Assembly (NCBI GenBank): GCA_041486185.1
Contig: JBGPKX010000033.1
Span: 1 to 23,870, forward strand
Length of the DNA stretch: 23,870 bases
Direction of reading: 5' to 3'
Source of the DNA: QHXW01 sp041486185
GTDB taxonomy: Bacteria > Acidobacteriota > Terriglobia > Bryobacterales > Bryobacteraceae
The notes beneath the pieces are model-generated. The model saw only the letters and a list, made by a program, of their open reading frames with translations. It was not told the DNA's origin and did no database searches. Shown in pieces: positions 1 to 6,432 of the stretch. The position numbers and the translations under genes are program-made. Numbering within the stretch: position 1 is the stretch's first letter; every line of letters starts with the position of its first letter.

Positions 1-40
1 CAATATTCCTCATCCTCTCTAGTGGTACAGTGCGGGGCAT
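1..40 (-). CDS. fusA: Elongation factor G, N-terminal fragment (cut by window edge)
   Basis: Only the first 13 codons lie in the window, reading MPRTVPLERMRNI. This matches the usual EF-G start (M-x-R-x-x-P-L-x-x-x-R-N-I) that precedes the G1 GTP-binding loop. EF-G is the GTPase that drives ribosomal translocation. The ATG at 38-40 is preceded by a modest TAAGAG ribosome binding site, and the gene begins 30 bp after the rpsG stop, giving the classical rpsL-rpsG-fusA order. The identification rests on the short peptide plus this conserved order; the GTPase motifs themselves lie outside the window. Confidence 0.85.
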   Translation of the reverse strand, partial: MPRTVPLERMRNI

Positions 41-70
41 AAAACTCTTAGGAAATGACTCCTGGTCTCC

Positions 71-541
71 TTACCATCTATAGTGGGCGAACGCCTTGTT
101 GGCTTCCGCCATACGGTGAACGTCGTCCTTCTTCTTGATCGCTCCGCCGCGCATGTTGGCGGCGTCGCTCAACTCATTGGCCAGCTTCTCCGGCATCCCC
201 TTTTCGGGGCGGGAACGCGCGTTGAGCACGATCCAACGGATGGCCAGGCTGGTGCGGCGGGTAGTCGGCACCTCGATGGGCACCTGATAGTTGGCGCCGC
301 CGACGCGCCGCGTCTTCACCTCGAGCAGCGGCTTGCAGTTCTCCACCGCCTTCTTGAAAAGCTTGAGCGGGTCGTCGCCCGAGCGCTCGCGGATCTTCTC
401 CATCGAGTCGTAAAAAATCCCCTGCGCGGTGTTCTTCTTGCCGTCCCACATCATCGAGCAGATGAATTTTTCGACCAGGGTCGAGTTATAGACCGGGTCC
501 GGCTGGGATTCCCGGTTTTCTGCGCTTCTCCGTCTGGGCAT
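71..541 (-). CDS. rpsG: 30S ribosomal protein S7
   Basis: The product is 156 residues, the standard bacterial S7 length. S7 nucleates assembly of the 30S head by binding the 3' major domain of 16S rRNA and contributes to the E-site mRNA channel. The N-terminus MPRRR, the segments DPVYNS, KFICSMMWDGKK, GGANYQVPIEV and RWIVLNAR, and the C-terminal MAEANKAFAHYRW are all family hallmarks. The ATG at 539-541 follows an AAGGA ribosome binding site that overlaps the rpsL stop codon; only 6 bp separate the genes, so translation is probably coupled. In many bacteria S7 represses its own operon by binding the rpsL-rpsG region; this very short spacer makes the E. coli type of site unlikely here. Confidence 0.98.
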   Translation of the reverse strand: MPRRRSAENRESQPDPVYNSTLVEKFICSMMWDGKKNTAQGIFYDSMEKIRERSGDDPLKLFKKAVENCKPLLEVKTRRVGGANYQVPIEVPTTRRTSLAIRWIVLNARSRPEKGMPEKLANELSDAANMRGGAIKKKDDVHRMAEANKAFAHYRW

Positions 542-547
542 AGTTCC

Positions 548-922
548 TTACGCTTTCGGCCTCTTCGCTCCGTACTTGGAGCGCCCTTGCTTGCGGTTGG
601 CGACGCCGGCGGTGTCAAGCGCGCCGCGGATCACGTGATAGCGCACGCCCGGCAGGTCCTTGACGCGGCCCCCGCGGATCAGCACGATGGAGTGTTCCTG
701 CAGGTTGTGGCCGACGCCCGGAATATAGGTCGTGACTTCGATTCCGTTGGTGAGCCGCACGCGCGCGACTTTACGCAGCGCCGAGTTGGGCTTCTTGGGA
801 GTCGAGGTATAGACGCGCGTGCAGACTCCCCGCTTTTGCGGACAGGCCTGCAGCGCGGGGCTGGCGGTCTTCCACCGCGGCGGTCTGCGCCCGCTACGCA
901 CGAGTTGATTAAAAGTCGGCAC
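548..922 (-). CDS. rpsL: 30S ribosomal protein S12
   Basis: The product is 124 residues, typical for S12, a decoding-centre protein of the 30S subunit. Diagnostic segments are MPTFNQLVR, TPKKPNSALRK (residues 41-51), PGVGHNLQEHS and RGGRVKDLPGVRYH, ending in GAKRPKA. Lys43 and Lys88 correspond to the positions linked to streptomycin resistance and are wild type, so a sensitive S12 allele is expected. Asp89 is the residue that RimO methylthiolates in other bacteria. The start is GTG at 920-922 (read on the minus strand), chosen because it gives the canonical N-terminus and lies 4 nt after a strong AGAGGAAGG ribosome binding site. It is the first gene of the str operon here; no rpoC lies directly upstream. 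Confidence 0.98.
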   Translation of the reverse strand: MPTFNQLVRSGRRPPRWKTASPALQACPQKRGVCTRVYTSTPKKPNSALRKVARVRLTNGIEVTTYIPGVGHNLQEHSIVLIRGGRVKDLPGVRYHVIRGALDTAGVANRKQGRSKYGAKRPKA

Positions 923-1209
923 GTACCTTCCTCTTCGTGATGTAGTTCAAAAAGTGACGCGATCCGATTACATACCTGCCCCGGCTTCAACCGGGTCCTG
1001 CGAGGTCTGCAAACGGTTCAGAATTTAGAAGCACATCCGGAACTGCGGCACTCCACTTATCCGGCTGCTTCCATTGCGAGAACTTCGGACTAGCCCATGC
1101 TCCAAACGGCCTTGCTCTCCCTCGCCATTTGGAACCTCGGGGCCGACCCCCGGCCGGCCCATATCACGATACGGGGGTAGCACGGGAGCAGAAGAACTAA
1201 CTCGCGAAA
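923..1209 (-). other. Long 5' leader of the str operon
   Basis: There is no convincing gene between the rpsL start and the candidate promoter upstream of it. If that promoter is used, the mRNA has an untranslated leader of about 287 nt. Read on the minus strand, the leader contains a strong GC hairpin at 1140-1160 (GGGCCG paired with CGGCCC, 9-nt loop) and a second hairpin around 980-1000 (CCCGG paired with CCGGG). Neither is followed by a T-run, so they look like structured leader rather than terminators. A 119-codon open frame crosses this region but has no ribosome binding site and no recognisable protein character. A leader this long could carry ribosomal-protein feedback control, but that is inference only. 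Confidence 0.45.
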
Positions 1210-1216
1210 CCTTCCA

Positions 1217-1246
1217 ATGATATCCAAAGGCTTTGGGATGTGTCAA
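1217..1246 (-). promoter_or_regulatory. Candidate sigma-70-type promoter of the rpsL-rpsG-fusA operon
   Basis: On the minus strand there is a perfect -35 hexamer TTGACA (1241-1246), an 18-bp spacer and a -10 TATCAT (1217-1222, 5 of 6 consensus). Transcription would start near 1209 and run into rpsL. This is the best consensus promoter I found in the window, as expected for a ribosomal protein operon. Confidence 0.6.
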
Positions 1247-1305
1247 CAGCGGTTCGGTGGTGGTAGTGGCCCGCTTTGAAGTTTTTAGGCTCTTCGGCCG
1301 CCGAG

Positions 1306-1419
1306 TCATTTCGGAACTGGCCGATGCGCGGACAAGATGATGCCCACGACGAGAAGAACGATCAGGGGAACGCCTACGGGCCATGGAATTGATTTTAGGA
1401 ACAGATCCGGCAGATGCAT
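1306..1419 (-). CDS. Putative small membrane protein (37 aa)
   Basis: I do not recognise a family. The frame encodes MHLPDLFLKSIPWP followed by one strongly hydrophobic stretch (VGVPLIVLLVVGIIL, residues about 16-30) and a short polar tail SAHRPVPK. This is the layout of a single-pass membrane peptide. The ATG at 1417-1419 sits 7 nt after AGGAGGG, one of the best Shine-Dalgarno matches in the window, which is the main reason to call it a gene. The same frame is open further upstream to 1533, but that part has no ribosome binding site and no membrane-protein character. It ends about 60 bp upstream of the str promoter and is oriented in the same direction. It could be a chance ORF. Confidence 0.5.
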   Translation of the reverse strand: MHLPDLFLKSIPWPVGVPLIVLLVVGIILSAHRPVPK

Positions 1420-1600
1420 CGACTTGCCCTCCTGGGCAACAACGCGATCACGTTTCGGGGCTTCAAGGTTTCGGGGAAACCCGTGGCACGCCATTCTTCG
1501 CTGGTTCAGTTCCGTCAACCATTTAACCTCCAACGCTGGGAAACCCCGCCGAGCCGCATTTCGTCATTTGATATATGATTCAAACTGTGAGGATCGGTGT

Positions 1601-2734
1601 ATGAGAACCTGGCAGAGGATTTCCTTCGCGTTACTTGTGTTTCTGGCTTTCGCCGGGGTTTCGCTCCCCCAGGACGAGGGTCCTAAGAAGGATGTCGGCG
1701 AAACCGTCGCCAAACCACGCAAGAAGGACGCCAGCGTGGCCGATCCCGACCAGGCCCCGATCCCCTCCAAGCTGAGCAATAAGAACAAACCCGATCTGCC
1801 GCCCGGCGCTCCCAGCTTCAAAGTCGACACCAGCGTAGTTAGCGTGGACGTTGCGGTTCTGGACAATAAAGGCCACTTCATCCCCAACATCCCCAGAGGC
1901 AATTTCCGGATTCTAGAGGACAACGTTCCCCAGCAGATCAGCAATTTCTCCATGGGCGAAGCTCCCATGACGGTTTGCATGCTGATCGAGTTCAGCAACA
2001 AGTTTCAGCAGTATTGGTCCTCGACGTGGTACCAGACGCTCACGGCCTCTTACGGCTTCCTCGAGACGCTCAAGCCGGAGGACTATGTGGCCGTGATCGC
2101 CTACGACATGCGGCCGGAAATCCTCTCCGACTTCTCGACCGACAAGCGCAAGGCCTACGAGGCCATGCAGCGCCTCCGCATCGCCGGATTCTCCGAGGCG
2201 AACATGTACGACGCGCTGGTGGATACCGAGCAGCGCATGTCGGGCATCGAAGGGCGCAAGGCCATCGTGCTGATTGCCTCCGGCATCGATACCTTCAGCA
2301 AGCTGACGTTCGACAAAGCCCGCAAAGCTATTCAGGACGCGGGCGTTCCGATCTATGCCATCGGGCTCATGCAAGCCATTCGCGAATACATGGATGCCCG
2401 TGGAGCCATGGGCCCCATGGCGCGGATGGACTTCCTGCAAGCCGATAACCAGATGCGCACATTCTCCAAAGAAACCGGCGGCATGTCTTTCTTCCCGCGA
2501 TTCTACGGCGAATTTCCCAGCATCTACCAGGCCATCCAGCAGTCGCTGCGCAACCAGTACTCGCTGGCGTACTCGCCGATAAACACGGCGCACGACGGAA
2601 GATTCCGCAAGATCAAAGTCGAGCTGGTGAGTCCGAACAACGAGCCGCTGCGCGTGACCGATGAGAAGGGCAAGCCGGTGAAGTACCAGATCGTCGCCAA
2701 GGCCGGGTATAGCGCTCCACGCGAAGTGGAATGA
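1601..2734 (+). CDS. Secreted VWA-domain protein, acidobacterial (TIGR03436-like) type
   Basis: The product is 377 residues. It opens with a Sec signal peptide (MRTWQRIS then a hydrophobic core, cleavage near residues 19-23), followed by a charged, proline-rich linker (about 25-70). A strand-rich segment follows (VSVDVAVLDNKGHFIPNI, then FRILEDNVPQQISNF), typical of VWFA-related acidobacterial proteins, and then the Rossmann-like VWA domain (about 120-340). The metal-binding DxSxS site is degraded: the equivalent segment reads IEFSN (129-133), so classical MIDAS metal binding is doubtful. Proteins of this family are abundant in Acidobacteria and of unknown role, presumably protein-protein contacts in the periplasm or outside the cell. 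The ATG at 1601 was chosen for its GAGG ribosome binding site and because the signal peptide starts there; the open frame upstream (from 1337) is unsupported. Confidence 0.85.
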   Translation: MRTWQRISFALLVFLAFAGVSLPQDEGPKKDVGETVAKPRKKDASVADPDQAPIPSKLSNKNKPDLPPGAPSFKVDTSVVSVDVAVLDNKGHFIPNIPRGNFRILEDNVPQQISNFSMGEAPMTVCMLIEFSNKFQQYWSSTWYQTLTASYGFLETLKPEDYVAVIAYDMRPEILSDFSTDKRKAYEAMQRLRIAGFSEANMYDALVDTEQRMSGIEGRKAIVLIASGIDTFSKLTFDKARKAIQDAGVPIYAIGLMQAIREYMDARGAMGPMARMDFLQADNQMRTFSKETGGMSFFPRFYGEFPSIYQAIQQSLRNQYSLAYSPINTAHDGRFRKIKVELVSPNNEPLRVTDEKGKPVKYQIVAKAGYSAPREVE

Positions 2735-2772
2735 AAAGTACAGCCGGCAGAAGCCTGAAGTCGAGACCAACG

Positions 2773-2840
2773 TTGTGCGCAGGCGCACAAATTCTGACTC
2801 CCGACTTCTGGCTCCAGTCTTTTTCTTCTGGCTCCTGACT
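2773..2840. repeat. Perfect hairpin followed by short direct repeats
   Basis: TTGTGCGC (2773-2780) and GCGCACAA (2783-2790) form a perfect inverted repeat, realistically a 7-bp stem with a CAGG loop, 38 bp after the VWA stop. No T-run follows, so it is a poor intrinsic terminator. Immediately downstream CTTCTGGCTCC occurs twice with a 20-bp period (2805-2815 and 2825-2835), each copy within pyrimidine-rich, strand-biased sequence. The function is unknown; transcript-end processing is one possibility. Confidence 0.5.
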
Positions 2841-2895
2841 TCTTCCGCAAAGTCAAGTTCTCAAAATTGCTTCATTACAATTCGATGCAGAATCG

Positions 2896-2925
2896 TTGAC
2901 ACTCTCGTGAATTCTCTGATACCCT
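2896..2925 (+). promoter_or_regulatory. Candidate promoter of the response regulator gene
   Basis: A perfect TTGACA (2896-2901) is followed after 18 bp by TACCCT (2920-2925), preceded by an extended -10 TG dinucleotide. The -10 hexamer is weak (3 of 6). The start codon lies 11 nt beyond it with no Shine-Dalgarno sequence, so the transcript would be nearly leaderless. Confidence 0.35.
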
Positions 2926-2936
2926 CGCACGGTCCC

Positions 2937-3392
2937 ATGAAAACACCGCCAGCACCGGCGCGCCAGAGTGCTACCATTTTGCTCGTTGATGACAATCCGC
3001 ATGGTCTGGTGGCCCGCCGAAATGTTCTCGAAGAGCTGGGCTACGTGATCCACACCGGCGCGAGCGGAGCCGAGGCGCTGGACCTGCTCGCATGCCATAA
3101 AGTAGACCTGGTGATCACGGATTTCCGCATGCCTAATATGGACGGCATGGAGTTGATCAAGCGAATCCGGCAGTTGCGCGCGGATCTCCCCATCATTCTG
3201 CTGTCGGGATTTGTGGAGCCCCTGGGGTTGACCGAGCAATCGACCGGCGCCGACGTGGTACTTTCAAAAAGTGCGGGCGAAGTGGGATTTCTGGTCCGTT
3301 CGGTGCGGCGCCTCTTGATCCGGCAGCCGCCGAGCAAGCCTTTGGAATCGGAGCGCTTGCCGCAGACGAACAAGGCCCGCAACGCCGGATAG
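2937..3392 (+). CDS. Stand-alone receiver-domain response regulator
   Basis: The product is 151 residues: one CheY-like receiver domain (about 12-135) and a short polar tail, with no DNA-binding or enzymatic output domain. The acidic pair D18-D19 (LLVDDN), the phosphoacceptor D62 in VITDFRMPNMDG and the switch residue in LLSGF are present. The conserved lysine near the end is in LSKSA rather than the usual K-P. Such single-domain regulators relay phosphate in phosphorelays or act through protein contacts. No histidine kinase is nearby. The ATG at 2937 gives a normal receiver N-terminus; the longer open frame from 2775 runs through the repeat region and is unlikely to be translated. No ribosome binding site precedes the ATG. 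Confidence 0.88.
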   Translation: MKTPPAPARQSATILLVDDNPHGLVARRNVLEELGYVIHTGASGAEALDLLACHKVDLVITDFRMPNMDGMELIKRIRQLRADLPIILLSGFVEPLGLTEQSTGADVVLSKSAGEVGFLVRSVRRLLIRQPPSKPLESERLPQTNKARNAG

Positions 3393-3395
3393 CCG

Positions 3396-3432
3396 AGCCG
3401 GCGGGGCACCCTAGGCTTCCGGCCGGCCGGCT
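3396..3432. repeat. GC-rich inverted repeat between the regulator and nagZ
   Basis: AGCCGGC (3396-3402) pairs with GCCGGCT (3426-3432) around a 23-nt loop. It starts 3 bp after the response regulator stop and ends 10 bp before the next ATG. No T-run follows. It could attenuate or stabilise the transcript between the two genes, or be a by-product of high GC content. Confidence 0.3.
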
Positions 3433-3442
3433 TCCCCTTCTG

Positions 3443-5218
3443 ATGAGAATCGGCTCTCTAATCCTTCTCCTGGCGCTCGTCGCGCCTGCCGCCACGAGCG
3501 AGCGCAGCACACAGAAAAGCGTCAACCGCTGGATGAAATCCCTCAGCCTGCGCGACAAAGTGGCGCAGCTCGTGATGATTCCGTTCTCCGGCCACTCGAT
3601 CAGTACCAGCACCCGTGAATATCGCAAGTTCGTGCATCTGATTCGCGACGTGCGCGTGGGTGGGCTGATCCTGGTGAACGTGGCGCAAGGGCGTTTGGTG
3701 CAGCGCGCCGAGCCCCACGAATTGGCTTCGTTCACCAACCGGATGCAGCGCATGAGCCGCCTGCCGCTGCTGGTTTCGGGCGATTTCGAGCGCGGCGCTT
3801 CCATGCGTGTCAACGACACCACCGTTTTCCCGCACGCCATGGCCTTCGCCGCGGCCGGCGATCCGGCTCTGACGCGCTATGAGGGCGAGGTCACCGCGCG
3901 CGAATCCCGGGCGCTGGGCGTCCAGTGGGTCTTCTACCCGGATGCCGACGTCAACGACAATCCCGACAACCCCATCATCAACATCCGCTCGTACGGAGAA
4001 AATCCGCAAGTGGTGACGCGAAACGTAGAAGCGTTCATCGAGGGAGCCGAATCCAACCGCAAAAACCTGGTGCTCACCACGGTGAAGCATTTTCCAGGCC
4101 ACGGCGACACCGCCACCGACACTCACCTGGGGCTTGCCATCATCACCGCCGACCGTAAGCACTTGAACGATGTGGAACTGGTGCCATTCCGCGCGGCCAT
4201 CGCCAAAGGCGTGGATTCCGTCATGACCGCGCACATCTCGGTGCCGGCCCTCGATACGAGTGACCTGCCTTCCACCCTTTCGCCCGCCATTCTTACCAAA
4301 CTGTTGCGCAATGAGATGGCCTTTCGCGGACTGATCGTGACCGACGCCATGGATATGGGCGCCATCGTAAAAGGTTATGGCCCGGCTGACGCCTCCGTGC
4401 GCGCCATCGAGGCGGGCGCCGACGTGGTGCTCATGCCGCCCGACGCGGAAGCTGCCGTGAACGCCATCGTGCTGGCCGTGCGTCACGGACGCATTTCGCA
4501 GAAACGCATCGACCAGAGCGTGGCGCGCGTGCTGGCCGCCAAGATCAAAGTGGGCCTCGACCGCAGCCGTCTGGTGGATCTGGAGGCCATCTCCGACGTG
4601 GTGAATTCCCCCGAAGCCAATGAGCGCGCGCAGGAAGTGGCCGACCGCGCCGTCACCCTGATCAAGAACGATCCCGCGCAAGTGCCGCTTCGGTCGCCCC
4701 AGAAAACCTGTTTCCTGATGCTGGCCGAAAGTCACTACTCCAATGAGGGCCTGGCGTTTACACAGGAGATCCGCAAGCGGCACCCCGACGCCCTGGTGCT
4801 GACGCTCGATCCTTCGCTCCCGGATGCCGCGCTCGACGTGGCCGTTACGCGCACCAGCTTTTGCGATGCCACGGTCGTGGCGGCGTTCGTGTCGGTGGCC
4901 GGCGGGCGCGGGAATGTGGGCCTCTTGCCCGGATTTGCCAAAATGCTCGACACCTTGATTGCCGCCGGCAAGCCGGTCACGCTGGTCGCTTTGGGCAATC
5001 CCTACCTGCTAGGCAGTTTTCCCAAAGTTACCGCCTACCTGGCCACGTACAGCACGGTGCCTCCGGCCGAGGTGGCCGCGGTAAAAGCGCTGTTCGGCGA
5101 GATCCCCATACGCGGTCACCTGCCCATCACCATTCCCGATATCGCCAAGTACGGCGACGGCATCATGTTGCCGGCCGTCGCCCAGCCACCGCCCGCTGTC
5201 CCCACCTCTGTGAAGTGA
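3443..5218 (+). CDS. nagZ: Exported glycoside hydrolase family 3, NagZ-type beta-N-acetylhexosaminidase
   Basis: The product is 591 residues. Residues 1-19 form a signal peptide (MRIGSLILLLALVAPAATS), so the enzyme probably acts in the periplasm or outside the cell, unlike the cytoplasmic E. coli NagZ. The GH3 barrel (about 30-370) carries KHFPGHG at 215-221, then D226-T-H228, the Asp-His general acid/base dyad that distinguishes NagZ-type enzymes from other GH3 enzymes. The nucleophile is D301 in GLIVTDAMDMG. The remainder (about 385-580) is a GH3 C-terminal alpha/beta domain, as in two-domain Gram-positive NagZ. The expected reaction is removal of beta-1,4-linked GlcNAc from muropeptides or similar glycans. 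The ATG at 3443 has no Shine-Dalgarno sequence but gives the signal peptide directly. Confidence 0.9.
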   Translation: MRIGSLILLLALVAPAATSERSTQKSVNRWMKSLSLRDKVAQLVMIPFSGHSISTSTREYRKFVHLIRDVRVGGLILVNVAQGRLVQRAEPHELASFTNRMQRMSRLPLLVSGDFERGASMRVNDTTVFPHAMAFAAAGDPALTRYEGEVTARESRALGVQWVFYPDADVNDNPDNPIINIRSYGENPQVVTRNVEAFIEGAESNRKNLVLTTVKHFPGHGDTATDTHLGLAIITADRKHLNDVELVPFRAAIAKGVDSVMTAHISVPALDTSDLPSTLSPAILTKLLRNEMAFRGLIVTDAMDMGAIVKGYGPADASVRAIEAGADVVLMPPDAEAAVNAIVLAVRHGRISQKRIDQSVARVLAAKIKVGLDRSRLVDLEAISDVVNSPEANERAQEVADRAVTLIKNDPAQVPLRSPQKTCFLMLAESHYSNEGLAFTQEIRKRHPDALVLTLDPSLPDAALDVAVTRTSFCDATVVAAFVSVAGGRGNVGLLPGFAKMLDTLIAAGKPVTLVALGNPYLLGSFPKVTAYLATYSTVPPAEVAAVKALFGEIPIRGHLPITIPDIAKYGDGIMLPAVAQPPPAVPTSVK

Positions 5219-5268
5219 TCTTCGGAGGACCAGCGCGCCCGGTCCAGCCACCCCTCGCCGACCACCGG

Positions 5269-6111
5269 TTATTTTCTTGCTGGGACTGTCGGGTCCGTGG
5301 GCGTCGATTCCTCGGCTACATGCCTGTGCGCCCACAGTTGATGCTGCAGGTCGATCATGGGCTGTTGGCTCACCTGAATGAAGCCTCGGCGAGGCCGGTC
5401 GAGATCGATGATGACACCAAGCACCACGGCGATCGCCAGGCCCAGCAGACACATGGAGAAGATATGGCGTACACCGTCGATGCCAAACGCGTATCCCACC
5501 AGAGTTACTGTCAGCAAAGCCACGAACGCATTCACGTAGATCACAGGCTCGGGGACGTGGTTGTGGAAAGCCATCCAACGGGCTGCTCCAAGGTCTATGG
5601 CCTGATTCAGCGATTGCAGCAAAAGGCCCGCCGTAACCGGGCTTGGGTTTTTCTGGCTGTAGGCGACCGCCCGGGCCCAGAATTGTTCCTGCAAACGCAG
5701 TAATTGTCCACGCACAGCATCAAGTCTCTCGAGATCGTGAGTTGCGACCACGGCGTGCATATGGATATCGACGTACTCACGCAGAAGGTTCGCAATCTCG
5801 GTGCCCTCCGGGGCAGGGAGGAGTTGGGTACGTAAGTAGGAGGTTCCGATGGCATTGGCTTCGTCCAGGACGAGCTGCTTGCGTATCTCGAAACGGGACA
5901 CAGCCATTGACATGGTGAATCCCAGCAGCAGACCGAGAAGACCGACGAGTGAGCCTTCGACGACCGAAATCTGCGCTTTCACTCTGTCGCTGGTTCCCGA
6001 TGTGCTCTTGCGCCCGAGTTGGAACCCCAATTCGACCCCCGCCATTATCAGAAGGAGAAATACAACTTGAATGATCCAGCCGTCGGCCCCGTAGAGCAAA
6101 TCAAGGTCCAC
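5269..6111 (-). CDS. DUF4239 membrane protein
   Basis: The product is 280 residues. Hydrophobic segments lie at about 13-30 and 54-70, and a further pair at about 195-245, giving four probable membrane helices around a large alpha-helical cytoplasmic region (about 75-190). The conserved DUF4239 ending DLDRPRRGFIQVSQQPM is present near residues 240-260, and the central LDEANAIGTSYLR segment is also family-typical. DUF4239 proteins resemble bestrophin-like membrane proteins; their role is not established. The GTG start (6109-6111, minus strand) follows a GGAGAG ribosome binding site. The gene converges on nagZ, with 50 bp between the stops and no clear terminator. Confidence 0.8.
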   Translation of the reverse strand: MDLDLLYGADGWIIQVVFLLLIMAGVELGFQLGRKSTSGTSDRVKAQISVVEGSLVGLLGLLLGFTMSMAVSRFEIRKQLVLDEANAIGTSYLRTQLLPAPEGTEIANLLREYVDIHMHAVVATHDLERLDAVRGQLLRLQEQFWARAVAYSQKNPSPVTAGLLLQSLNQAIDLGAARWMAFHNHVPEPVIYVNAFVALLTVTLVGYAFGIDGVRHIFSMCLLGLAIAVVLGVIIDLDRPRRGFIQVSQQPMIDLQHQLWAHRHVAEESTPTDPTVPARK

Positions 6112-6140
6112 ACTGCTCTCCGATCACGATCCATGGACTT

Positions 6141-6169
6141 GTTATCGCCATCACTCAGCCATCACTCAA
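6141..6169 (-). promoter_or_regulatory. Candidate promoter of the DUF4239 gene
   Basis: On the minus strand TTGAGT (6164-6169) and GATAAC (6141-6146) are separated by 17 bp, each matching 4 of 6 consensus bases. The spacer coincides with a tandem 11-bp duplication, GCCATCACTCA at 6147-6157 and 6158-6168 on the plus strand. The prediction is moderate to weak. Confidence 0.3.
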
Positions 6170-6273
6170 CCGATGCGCCCGGAGAACTTCCTGACTTACT
6201 CTTTTGGTGCCACCTTCGGACCAGTGCGGTCCGCGCAGTGCCGGCCGAATCCGCAAGAATGGGTCGCCTAGCA

Positions 6274-6393
6274 GACTGCTGAAAACGTCCGCCGACGGAC
6301 GCTGGCTCACGCGCTCAGTAATCACTCTCGAATCAGCGATCAGGTTTCTGAGCCGCGACCGTGAGGGAGTGGTTTGCGCCTTTTTCAGCAGCC
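6274..6393. mobile_element. MITE-like element of about 120 bp with terminal inverted repeats
   Basis: AGACTGCTGAAAA at the left end (6273/6274-6285) and its near-perfect inverse TTTTCAGCAGCCT at the right end (6382-6394) match at 12 of 13 positions. The element lies in the 321-bp gap between the DUF4239 and UPF0173 genes, contains no ORF, and carries one copy of the dispersed GAGCCGCGACCGT repeat (6345-6372). No transposase is nearby, so it would move only with a partner in trans. No clear target duplication is visible. Confidence 0.5.
6345..6372 (+). repeat. Dispersed GAGCCGCGACCGT repeat, copy 1
   Basis: This 28-bp core matches the copy at 8060-8087 at 24 of 28 positions. It also shares the 14-mer GAGCCGCGACCGTG exactly with the inverted copy at 8025-8049. 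It lies inside the MITE-like element. Confidence 0.6.
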
Positions 6394-6432
6394 TCCCCGG
6401 CGCCAGCGCCTCCGCCGTAAAATGATCTTCGT

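Noticed and set aside
83..940. 285-codon plus-strand frame across rpsG and rpsL
   Set aside because: It lies wholly opposite two unmistakable ribosomal protein genes.
1025..1384. 119-codon minus-strand frame in the str leader
   Set aside because: Arg/Ser-rich composition, no ribosome binding site, and it overlaps the candidate promoter and the small membrane ORF.
2775..2936. N-terminal extension of the response regulator
   Set aside because: It would translate the hairpin and pyrimidine repeats into a Ser/Phe-rich stretch. The receiver domain starts normally after ATG 2937.
3458..4783. 441-codon open frame antisense to the nagZ gene
   Set aside because: It is a codon-phase shadow of a GC-rich gene. 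Its translation is His/Gly/Arg-rich with no domain, whereas the plus strand has complete GH3 motifs.
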